NCBI GenBank assembly: GCA_030433295.1
Contig: JAUIMJ010000005.1
Span: 1-39,271 of the forward strand
Direction of reading: 5' to 3'
Source of the DNA: a bacterium
GTDB taxonomy: Bacteria; Bdellovibrionota_C; UBA2361; SZUA-149
Length of the DNA stretch: 39,271 nt
This document shows positions 7,952-14,355 of this stretch, piece after piece. Under the pieces are notes generated by a model that ran no database searches, was not told the origin of the DNA, and saw only the letters and a program-made list of their open reading frames with translations. Position 1 is the stretch's first letter, and each line of letters begins with the position of its first letter. The translations under genes and the position numbers were made by a program.

Positions 7952-10207
7952 CTATCCGGCATCCTCAGCAGGTAGCTCAACCTGATTCAACTTCTCAGGC
8001 TCTACTACGACAGTCTCTATTGATGTTGGTGGAGCACTGAGTACTTTCAGGGTGTATGTGCCCGGCAAGAGACTTAGAGCTTCCCCGTTGACCACCCCAG
8101 AGCTTACAAACTCGTCCTTTGCATTAAAGACCTCGTACGGAAGGCGAACTGCTTCTTCCAGACTTCTCTTTAGTTGCTCAGAATTCTGAGCATCGAAGTA
8201 GGTACCTTTTCCAATACGCGCCCAGGACCGAAAGGTTTCCTTCAGCATGTACTCATCGATGGCGAAACCAACAATATTCACGGTCGTATCAAATCCTGAC
8301 TCAGCTAGTTTCTTGATTGCGGCTTCCGGGTCCCCATCACAGGTCTCCTCACCATCTGTAACAAGAATCACGACACGCTTACCCTCGGCTGACTCCATAT
8401 CCTGCTGGACGAGTTCCAGAGATTTGGCAATCGGAGTCTTGGCGAAGTTCATCGCCACAACACCATCGACGGTCTTCCCTGCAGCACTTTTTTTAAGGGG
8501 CGAAAGGGGAATCTCGAGATCCGTTCTACAGGAGTCCTTCTCCTTATGTCCGAAAACCCGCATAGCAAAGGGCGTTCCTTCAGGTAAGGACCCTTTAATA
8601 AGCTGCTGCACAGCGTCCTTGGCGACTTCAATACGTCGCTGCTTTCCCTGATCTCGCTTCAGCATACTTCCTGAGGCATCTAAAATCAGAGCCACGTTCA
8701 TCTTCTGTGCACCCAGGCCAGAGCCCGACTCCCCGGCCTCTGCTGAGACAACACGAAGCGAACCGGGAACCTTTGAAGGCACAATGACGATAGGTCTGCT
8801 GGCCAAAACGCGTTTCTTGCCACCCGTGATATACCTCACTTCATAATTGCCTGCCTCTTTGGGAGTGTTGATCTTAAGTGTTTTCCCTCGTCTGACATAG
8901 GCGTAGCTCTCACTAATCGGTTCATCGTCTCCCGCTTTCTGGAGCGCAATGTAATCGTTGCTGTTCCCGGGCCCTTCCCAGCTAACGGAGATCACATCTC
9001 TGGCGGCGGCTTCGTCCGGCGCCGTTACGGATGCGCTCACCGGGACAACTTTTATCGGACGCGAGCCAAGCGTTAATCGTTTTTGACCGCTGAGGTAGCG
9101 GATTTCGTAGTCACCGGATTTCTCAGGTGCAGTTAATGAAAGCTTGTTGAGTTTGCGCGGCCCAAATTTCGATCGCGTGTAGGTGTAATCACCGTACTTC
9201 CCTTCATCCGCTCCGGCCTCCACGATAGTTATGAAATCTTTAGGATTGTCAGGGCCGGTCCACTCGACAAAAAACGAAGAGCCCTCAGAAACACTCTCAT
9301 CAGCTGTCAGAGTTGCATCGGTACCACCGACAACAATTGGTGCAGAGCCCAGCGTGTATCTTTTACTTCCGCTTAGATATCGAACTTCATACGAACCAGG
9401 AAGATCGGGAGCAGTTAACTTCATCGGCTTTCGCGGCGTTACGTTTCTCACGTATGCGTAGGGGCCGTATTTCCCCTCCTCAGCGTCGGCCTCAACTATG
9501 GTGATAAAATCCTTGTCATTGCGCGGTCCCTCAAAGCTCACCTCGAAGGAGGTACCAGCCTCGATCTTTTCCGGAACCGTAACTGATGCCAGGACCTCTT
9601 TCACGGTAATCGGCTCACTGGCTAGCGTCAGCCTTTCACCACCAAGAAGGTAACGCACCTCGTACTCGCCCGGATCCTCGGGTGCAACGAGTGTCATGCG
9701 CTTTTTCCGCGCATACTTGGGCTTTCCGGGGTAGGCATAGCCAGGGCCATAGGACCCCTCTTTTGCATCCTTCTTTACGATGGTGATGAAGTCTTTCGGA
9801 TATTCGGGGCCCTGCCACTCGATATCGACCTTGGCCCCCGCTACTACCTCCTTCGGCGCAGTGAGTTGAGCCGATACGGGAGTAACCTCTAAGTCAGCTT
9901 TGGCCATTGTGGGATATCCACGGTCCCCTTTGAGGAAACGCAATTCGTATTTACCCACCTGAGCAGGTACGCGAATTTTTATAGAAGTCTTTCCCTTTGT
10001 GTACACGTAACCGGGTGAGTATTTCCCCTCGCGTGCATCGGGCGAAACAATCGTCACAAAATCTTTTCCGCTCTCTTCCCCGCTTACCGTGACTTCGATT
10101 TCAGAAGCCGCAGGCGCGGAAGCTACGCTCTGGATACTTGATTCGGCATGTGCCAGCGAAGCACACAGCAGGAACGCCAGCAAAGTGAACAGAGATTCTC
10201 TTTTCAT
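7952..10207 (-). CDS. Secreted VWA-domain protein with five Ig-like repeats
   Basis: 751-aa exported protein. Residues 1-21 form a signal peptide ending AHA. Five tandem repeats of about 75-90 residues follow (about 36-108, 112-202, 206-293, 297-386, 390-476). Each contains a variant of GPxxxKDFITIV, an EGKYGxYAY-like strand and GxYEVRYLxGxKRxTL, consistent with beta-sandwich modules. A von Willebrand A domain spans about 503-690 with a complete MIDAS: DASGS (510-514), Thr591 and Asp618 in VTDGEE. A short beta-rich tail follows. VWA domains of this kind bind ligands through a divalent metal. A strong GGAGG lies 7 bases before ATG 10207. It is the first gene of the operon with the peptidase, ligase and glycosyltransferase. 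Likely a surface or periplasmic binding protein. Confidence 0.9.
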   Translation of the reverse strand: MKRESLFTLLAFLLCASLAHAESSIQSVASAPAASEIEVTVSGEESGKDFVTIVSPDAREGKYSPGYVYTKGKTSIKIRVPAQVGKYELRFLKGDRGYPTMAKADLEVTPVSAQLTAPKEVVAGAKVDIEWQGPEYPKDFITIVKKDAKEGSYGPGYAYPGKPKYARKKRMTLVAPEDPGEYEVRYLLGGERLTLASEPITVKEVLASVTVPEKIEAGTSFEVSFEGPRNDKDFITIVEADAEEGKYGPYAYVRNVTPRKPMKLTAPDLPGSYEVRYLSGSKRYTLGSAPIVVGGTDATLTADESVSEGSSFFVEWTGPDNPKDFITIVEAGADEGKYGDYTYTRSKFGPRKLNKLSLTAPEKSGDYEIRYLSGQKRLTLGSRPIKVVPVSASVTAPDEAAARDVISVSWEGPGNSNDYIALQKAGDDEPISESYAYVRRGKTLKINTPKEAGNYEVRYITGGKKRVLASRPIVIVPSKVPGSLRVVSAEAGESGSGLGAQKMNVALILDASGSMLKRDQGKQRRIEVAKDAVQQLIKGSLPEGTPFAMRVFGHKEKDSCRTDLEIPLSPLKKSAAGKTVDGVVAMNFAKTPIAKSLELVQQDMESAEGKRVVILVTDGEETCDGDPEAAIKKLAESGFDTTVNIVGFAIDEYMLKETFRSWARIGKGTYFDAQNSEQLKRSLEEAVRLPYEVFNAKDEFVSSGVVNGEALSLLPGTYTLKVLSAPPTSIETVVVEPEKLNQVELPAEDAG

Positions 10208-10482
10208 GAATTATCCTCCATATGAATGCTGAAAACCTATATCAAGGGAGGAAGAAGCTCAAACCCGAGGGCAGCGAAATCGTCTTTTATTGCACACAAA
10301 ACAAGACGGTTTACTCAGGACACGCTGAAAAAGAGAAAGCAACAGGATGGGGACGTAGGGGGCGTAATCAGACGATCATCAGAGAGACGGTAATGCAGGA
10401 GTAAGGTAGCGTAAGTAGATGGGGTAGAGGAAAGCATCCGAAAATGGGAATGCATTACATCGGAATGGATTAAGGGATTGGA

Positions 10483-10563
10483 TTACGAAGTCCAGTCACC
10501 AAAAACCATCGAAAGAACCAGAACACTGATACAGAGAAATGATGTAACTTCGACAAAACTCAC
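10483..10563 (-). CDS. Possible 26-aa hydrophobic small protein
   Basis: Short frame beginning at GTG 10563 with GGGAGGA placed 6 bases upstream. The product (MSFVEVTSFLCISVLVLSMV, then FGDWTS) is largely hydrophobic and could be a single membrane helix. It starts 20 bases after the stop of another small hydrophobic frame on the same strand. Both lie between the basic-tailed sigma gene and the VWA gene. The strong ribosome site and membrane-like composition are the only support; no homology is recognised. Confidence 0.35.
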   Translation of the reverse strand: MSFVEVTSFLCISVLVLSMVFGDWTS

Positions 10564-10583
10564 TGGAGTTCCTCCCATGTTTT

Positions 10584-10706
10584 CTAAAACACACACCCAT
10601 GTTGCGTTCGGAAACGCTCGACCTCCGCAAGGGCTGCACTAGAGCAAGAATCTAAAGCAAGAATCAAGAATACAGACCAGGCTTTCGCAAAAGACAGAGA
10701 AACCAT
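10584..10706 (-). CDS. Possible 40-aa small membrane or exported protein
   Basis: Frame from ATG 10706 with GGAGG 7 bases upstream, a near-ideal ribosome site. The product has a short N terminus (MVSLSFAKAW), a hydrophobic stretch (SVFLILAL), an Ala-rich segment that could be a signal-peptidase site (SSAALAEV) and a short polar tail with Cys. It resembles a small secreted or membrane peptide. It lies 20 bases upstream of a second such frame. Coding status is unproven. Confidence 0.4.
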   Translation of the reverse strand: MVSLSFAKAWSVFLILALDSCSSAALAEVERFRTQHGCVF

Positions 10707-10805
10707 CGGAAAACCTCCACGCCCCATGTTAGGTTGTGGAAGTTTAAGCCGCAAGAAGAATTAGCCCGCAAGAGAAACATGCCACGGCCGTTTGTTCCCG
10801 GACTC

Positions 10806-10876
10806 AGCGAAAGGAGGGCAATGGGGTATCACGAAAGGAGGGAATGATCCAGATTGATTGGATACTAAAATGGTAG
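10806..10876 (+). other. Two overlapping mini-frames with strong ribosome sites
   Basis: On the plus strand AAAGGAGGG occurs twice 24 bases apart. The first precedes an 8-codon frame (ATG 10821, stop 10845-10847). The second lies within that frame and precedes a 10-codon frame (ATG 10844, stop 10874-10876) whose start overlaps the first stop as ATGA. There is no plus-strand gene immediately downstream, so a leader-peptide role is not supported. It may be chance in purine-rich DNA. Confidence 0.2.
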
Positions 10877-10936
10877 GCTTCTCTCGGAAACGGGGCCGGA
10901 CATATGCCCGAACCCGTGCATCGAGATCACTGCCTG

Positions 10937-11800
10937 CTACGCAGCTTTTGTCTTTGAGGAAGACAACTCAGTTTTTATCACTCTGCGCCTGCTTCTTCTC
11001 TTGGTGCGTCGACCAGCGCTTCCGCGTTTGCGCTCTGCTGGCTTACTTTCCTTCTCCTCAGCAGATGTCTGTTGTTCCCCGATGATATTTCTCAGTCGGG
11101 AAAGGGCACTCTTTTTCACTCGAGAGATATGGCAACGGCTATAGCCAAGCGTCTTGGCAATATCGACCAGTGCCTGTTCACCACCGAATGAGCGAAGAAT
11201 AATTTCTTTCTCCAAATCATCAAGCTGACGAACCGCCTGTCGACACTCCTCTATCTTCTCCTTGCGAATCACCGCATTCTCGGGCGTCTCAATATCAGTC
11301 TGACCGAAAACCAGGTGCTCCGGAGCATTACCCCAAAGGGCCTCGCTACTCACATAGCGCCATTCCGAAGTATCCGTTCCTGCAGTCTGTCCGAACGCCA
11401 GGAAGACATTGCTCGCCTGTGCCGCACGGGCAACCGAGCGAACCAAATGACCACGCAGATGATAGAAGTAAAAGGTCATGAACGAAGCACCACGCTCCGG
11501 GGAATATCGCTTGGCAGCCTCACAAAGAGCCAGGTCGACAATACTATCAACCTCATCGCCCGACATGCGCACTCTCCATCGGCGAAGAATACTTCTGGCT
11601 AACTTTCTGCCATTTTCCCGGTGATCTAAAATAAGCGATTCGATGTTCGCTTCGTTCTCTTGTTGCTCCTCTTCGGAAACAACTCTCAACTCAGGAGTCT
11701 TAGCGCTCCTTTTTTTTGACTTTCTCTTGGCTGACTTTCTCGTTGCACTCTTTTTCTGAACCTTAGCTTTTTCCTTAACGCTAACCACTTCTTGCTCCAT
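10937..11800 (-). CDS. Sigma-70-like factor with lysine/arginine-rich tails
   Basis: 287-aa protein with a sigma-70 region 2 (about residues 50-125, including DEVDSIVDLALCEAAKRYSP and ASFMTFYFYHLRGHLVRSVA) and a region 4 helix-turn-helix (about 190-240; LDDLEKEIILRSFGGEQALV, then YSRCHISRVKKSALSRLR). Region 3 is poorly conserved. Unusually, both ends are basic and low-complexity: KSATRKSAKRKSKKRSAK near the N terminus and RKRGSAGRRTKRRSRRR near the C terminus, like histone-type tails that contact DNA. ATG 11800 is chosen, with GGAG about 10 bases upstream. ATG 11824 and GTG 11872 are in frame and possible. It is divergent from the membrane-anchored sigma gene and close to type III export genes, so it may control them. 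Confidence 0.75.
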   Translation of the reverse strand: MEQEVVSVKEKAKVQKKSATRKSAKRKSKKRSAKTPELRVVSEEEQQENEANIESLILDHRENGRKLARSILRRWRVRMSGDEVDSIVDLALCEAAKRYSPERGASFMTFYFYHLRGHLVRSVARAAQASNVFLAFGQTAGTDTSEWRYVSSEALWGNAPEHLVFGQTDIETPENAVIRKEKIEECRQAVRQLDDLEKEIILRSFGGEQALVDIAKTLGYSRCHISRVKKSALSRLRNIIGEQQTSAEEKESKPAERKRGSAGRRTKRRSRRRVIKTELSSSKTKAA

Positions 11801-12020
11801 GCTTCCCCAGCTCCGCTTAAACATAACCGCACAGATCCGTTGCCTCGGATCGGCATATTCCCTGTCAACCACGCCTTTCGCCGCGGTATGCGCCCTAGTA
11901 ACTCAGGCGCCCAATGTGATGTATTTGACCAACAACACTCACTATTCAGCCCCCCGAAGCATTACACTTCTGCAAAAAATCTAAGTATCTATAAACACTA
12001 GCTTTTAATAGAGGGCCGCT
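11801..12020. promoter_or_regulatory. Divergent promoter region between two sigma genes
   Basis: The space between divergent sigma genes (10937-11800 and 12227-13132) must hold promoters for both. The segment near 11970-12000 is AT-rich (AAAAAATCTAAG, then TATCTATAAACACTAG), but no pair of -35/-10 boxes at standard spacing could be assigned with confidence. Confidence 0.35.
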
Positions 12021-12212
12021 GTGGGCCTTACAGGAAGGCAGGCGGTAGAAAAGGGAGAAATCGCAGGAAGTAAGTATCAAAACTCATTGCGTATTTTGCT
12101 GATTAACGCTCAACTATGGCCGATTAAAGTTTTTCAAGAGATCATGCCGAAGTCTCTAGAAACGGATGTCTTCCCGTCCGAAAGGAGAAGGGGGGGCGAA
12201 AAAGCAAGCTAA
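12021..12212 (+). CDS. Possible 63-aa protein upstream of membrane-anchored sigma gene
   Basis: Frame from GTG 12021 with GAGGG 5 bases upstream, ending 14 bases before the ATG of the sigma-like gene. The product is basic and mixed in character (MGLTGRQAVEKGEIAGSKYQ at the N terminus, ERRRGGEKAS at the C terminus) with one moderately hydrophobic stretch (LRILLINAQLWPI). The position and ribosome site fit an operon partner. However, it matches no known family and contains a FliA-type promoter-like sequence, so the stretch could simply be the 5' leader. Confidence 0.3.
   Translation: MGLTGRQAVEKGEIAGSKYQNSLRILLINAQLWPIKVFQEIMPKSLETDVFPSERRRGGEKAS
12125..12153 (+). promoter_or_regulatory. FliA (sigma-28)-type promoter-like sequence
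   Basis: TAAAGTTT at 12125-12132 matches the sigma-28 -35 element exactly. GCCGAAGT at 12146-12153 matches the first five bases of the -10 element GCCGATAA. The spacer is 13 bases, whereas 11 is usual. It lies about 75 bases before the ATG of the membrane-anchored sigma gene, and a FliA-like sigma gene is in the same island. Suggestive only. Confidence 0.25.
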
Positions 12213-12226
12213 GGAAAAAGATCTGC

Positions 12227-13132
12227 ATGACGACCAGCGAAGAAACCACCGCTGAACACACTCCAGGTAGCGAGGAGTTTGTTGCTAAACTCGTCGAGGA
12301 AAACATGGGTTGGGCGACGAGTATCGCAAAATCCGTTGCTCGGGCCTGGAATATGGACTGGCAGCTGGATGGTCTCGACGGCGGAGCCTATGAAGGACTC
12401 CTGTTTTGTGCCAGACGTTTTGACCCCGCCCGAGGAGTTCCATTTCGCGGGTATGCGCGACGCCGTATTCACGAGGCGTGCACCGAGGAAGCAAGGAAAT
12501 CAAAGTCCTGGCAGCGCGGCACGGGCGCAAACACTCAAGTCGAGCAGGATGCCCGAGAATTGAGTGCCAAGTTATTTAATGTTTTCCCTGAACTTCGCAG
12601 CGGATATCTGCCGAGCAATGACTCAAGTGGTGGCGACCCCGTTCGCAGCTCCGTTCGTCAATTGCTGACCAGCGCGAGCCTGATGGCTGCCTTTGAAGAA
12701 AGCGGCAGCGAAAATCCAGAAATTGCGTTCGAATACAAACAACTCATCGGAGTCCTCGCGGAACTAGAACCCGTGCATCAGGAAATTCTTTACGCGGTGT
12801 ACTACAAAGGCCAGTCGATGAGAAAACTGGCGGAGGAATGGAAGATCGACGACCTCTCGGTCATCCGTGAACACAAAGAAATACTGCGATTCTTATCTGC
12901 AAGAATAGAAGCTCCAAATTCAAGGGCGGGATTGCGAAAGCTTAAAATCAGACGAGGACTTCGAACCGTTGCGCAGCAGCTTAGGAAAGCTCAGCATGAA
13001 GGGTCATTTAGTAAGTTCCTTTCTGCTGCCATTATTCTTCTCATCCTTACTGCCTTATTCTCAGTTACCGCTCCGCTCAATCAGCATATGGCAGCAAACT
13101 CAACAGAAACCTCGCGAGGCATTCTATGGTAA
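12227..13132 (+). CDS. Membrane-anchored sigma-70-like protein
   Basis: 301-aa protein. Residues about 20-95 match sigma-70 region 2 (GGAYEGLLFCARRFDPARGV, then FRGYARRRIHEA). Residues about 172-225 form a region 4-like helix-turn-helix (LEPVHQEILYAVYYKGQSMR, then IREHKEILRFL). The linker between them is not recognisable as region 3. The C terminus has one strong transmembrane helix (about 265-284, FLSAAIILLILTALF) after a basic stretch, predicting a cytoplasmic sigma body and a 17-residue periplasmic tail. Sigma factors are normally soluble, so this tether is notable. AAGGA lies 11 bases before ATG 12227. The stop overlaps the next gene (ATGGTAA), indicating coupling. Confidence 0.75.
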   Translation: MTTSEETTAEHTPGSEEFVAKLVEENMGWATSIAKSVARAWNMDWQLDGLDGGAYEGLLFCARRFDPARGVPFRGYARRRIHEACTEEARKSKSWQRGTGANTQVEQDARELSAKLFNVFPELRSGYLPSNDSSGGDPVRSSVRQLLTSASLMAAFEESGSENPEIAFEYKQLIGVLAELEPVHQEILYAVYYKGQSMRKLAEEWKIDDLSVIREHKEILRFLSARIEAPNSRAGLRKLKIRRGLRTVAQQLRKAQHEGSFSKFLSAAIILLILTALFSVTAPLNQHMAANSTETSRGILW

Positions 13133-13446
13133 AGAAAATCCAAGGCAAGAAAACCGGACGCACCAGCGGCACCTCACCGGTGCAGGCGACAAAAACCGTA
13201 GAGAGCTCCAAAGTTGGCCAGGTCGATCAGGTAAAGGGCGGTGAGGCCACTGACCGTGCAGGGAGTGTGGGCACGGCCGGCACACCAATTACCCCGGAAC
13301 TTCGCGAACAATTGTTCCAGATGATCGATGAAGAAGCGGACAAACTCTTTGGTGATGATAATGAGGCCGCTGAGAAGAGAAAGAAGACGGTCAAGGGTGC
13401 AGTTAAAATGGCACTGGAGTCAGGGGTTCTACCGGAAGAGGAATAA
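13126..13446 (+). CDS. Small protein coupled to the membrane-anchored sigma
   Basis: 106-aa protein whose ATG lies 7 bases inside the end of the sigma-like gene. The first 50 residues are low-complexity and rich in Thr, Ser, Gly, Val and Lys, probably disordered. The second half (PITPELREQLFQMIDEEADK, then KKTVKGAVKMALESG) is predicted helical. This disordered-then-helical plan resembles the FlgM anti-sigma factor and some type III export substrates or chaperones, but there is no sequence match I can claim. By position it could be a regulator or ligand of the upstream sigma-like protein. It is convergent with the TPR gene, 27 bases away. Confidence 0.7.
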   Translation: MVKKIQGKKTGRTSGTSPVQATKTVESSKVGQVDQVKGGEATDRAGSVGTAGTPITPELREQLFQMIDEEADKLFGDDNEAAEKRKKTVKGAVKMALESGVLPEEE

Positions 13447-13473
13447 AGAAATCCTCTGAGGAGCCAATGGATT

Positions 13474-13890
13474 TTATCCTGCCACTCGACAACGCAGAAC
13501 GAGTGCCTCGAACAGGCGTTGCTGATCGGGATCGATCATCTGCAAACGATCCGGTTCATTTGATATCTCTGCCAGAATAGATTGCGCCCGGGACATCTCT
13601 TTCATCGCAACAAAGGCTGCGCAAAGTCCCAACTTAGCCAGAACCGGGTAATTTCCTATCTGCAGAGCCTGACGAAAATGAGTGGTTGCTTCCTGATACA
13701 ATCCTCGCTCCAACTTTACGAGGCCAAGCCCAATCCGACATGGGGTTCGCTCGCCGTCAACCACAGCAAGTCCGGAAAAAATCCGCTCTGCAGGCGCAAA
13801 GTATCCCATCTCGAAATAGAGGCGACCCAGTTCAAAAATCGCAACCAACTCCTCATTTGAGTATTCACTTACCACGAGACCATTCCCCAA
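13474..13890 (-). CDS. TPR protein, possible type III secretion chaperone
   Basis: 138-aa all-helical protein with about three tetratricopeptide-like repeats: ELGRLYFEMGYFAPAERIFS, GLVKLERGLYQEATTHFRQA and GLCAAFVAMKEMSRAQSILA. Its size and repeat plan resemble LcrH/SycD- or SctG-type type III secretion chaperones, and it is the last gene of the sctRSTU operon, supporting that idea. The frame opens at TTG 13890, 6 bases after the upstream stop. GTG 13875 is an alternative with GGGGA 8 bases upstream. Confidence 0.75.
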   Translation of the reverse strand: MGNGLVVSEYSNEELVAIFELGRLYFEMGYFAPAERIFSGLAVVDGERTPCRIGLGLVKLERGLYQEATTHFRQALQIGNYPVLAKLGLCAAFVAMKEMSRAQSILAEISNEPDRLQMIDPDQQRLFEALVLRCRVAG

Positions 13891-13896
13891 ATAGGA

Positions 13897-14211
13897 TCAC
13901 TCTTTATCCAGGCCCACAGTCAGCCACTGCACTACCTGAGAAAGCATTGACTCCTCGGCCGCACGCCTATACTGCGCCTCTGAATCAGCCAGATCGGCGA
14001 CATTCTCAGCACTCTGCAAATCGAGCAGTCGACGCTCAAGCTGATCTCCCAATCGGGCCAGATCAGAAACCTCACCAGCCGAAGGAAGCAGAACGGCGAG
14101 GGGCATAACCGGTAACCTGCTTCGCTTCGCTGCTGCCTCATTTCGCGCAGAGCTTCGAGCTGGCGGGGCCGTCCCTTGTCGAGCCGCTGGTATATTTTCT
14201 TCGTCACTCAT
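13897..14211 (-). CDS. Unrecognised 104-aa protein in type III export operon
   Basis: 104-aa protein with a Pro/Ala/Arg-rich N-terminal third (probably disordered, about residues 1-33) and a helical remainder (EVSDLARLGDQLERRLLDLQ, then SEAQYRRAAEESMLSQVVQW). No family was recognised. Its size and mostly helical C-terminal half would suit a small type III needle, rod or gatekeeper-associated protein, but no diagnostic motif is present. It lies 7 bases after the 42-codon frame and 6 bases before the TPR gene, so it belongs to the operon. Confidence 0.65.
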   Translation of the reverse strand: MSDEENIPAARQGTAPPARSSARNEAAAKRSRLPVMPLAVLLPSAGEVSDLARLGDQLERRLLDLQSAENVADLADSEAQYRRAAEESMLSQVVQWLTVGLDKE

Positions 14212-14218
14212 CGTATTT

Positions 14219-14347
14219 TCATAGCATTAATGGGCGTGTCAAAAAACTATCGTTTTTCCTCAGGCCCGAAAGGGTTCGCTTCAGCAACGCAAGTTGAACG
14301 CTTTGCTCAAGCCCTTTGTCGGCGTTCGGAACAATGAGAAGACTCAT
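14219..14347 (-). CDS. Possible 42-aa protein after truncated sctU
   Basis: Frame from ATG 14347, 8 bases after the sctU stop, ending 7 bases before the next gene. It begins MSLLIVPNADKGLEQSVQLA and ends LTRPLML. GGAG lies only one base before the ATG, which is poor spacing. It occupies the place where the SctU cytoplasmic domain would be expected, but lacks NPTH and the rest of that domain. It could be a tiny operon gene or non-coding. Confidence 0.4.
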   Translation of the reverse strand: MSLLIVPNADKGLEQSVQLALLKRTLSGLRKNDSFLTRPLML

Positions 14348-14355
14348 TCTCCGAC

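Noticed and set aside
10222-10404. 60-codon plus-strand frame in the leader region of the VWA gene
   Set aside because: It has no ribosome site and no family-like sequence, and it overlaps the 5' leader of the VWA operon.
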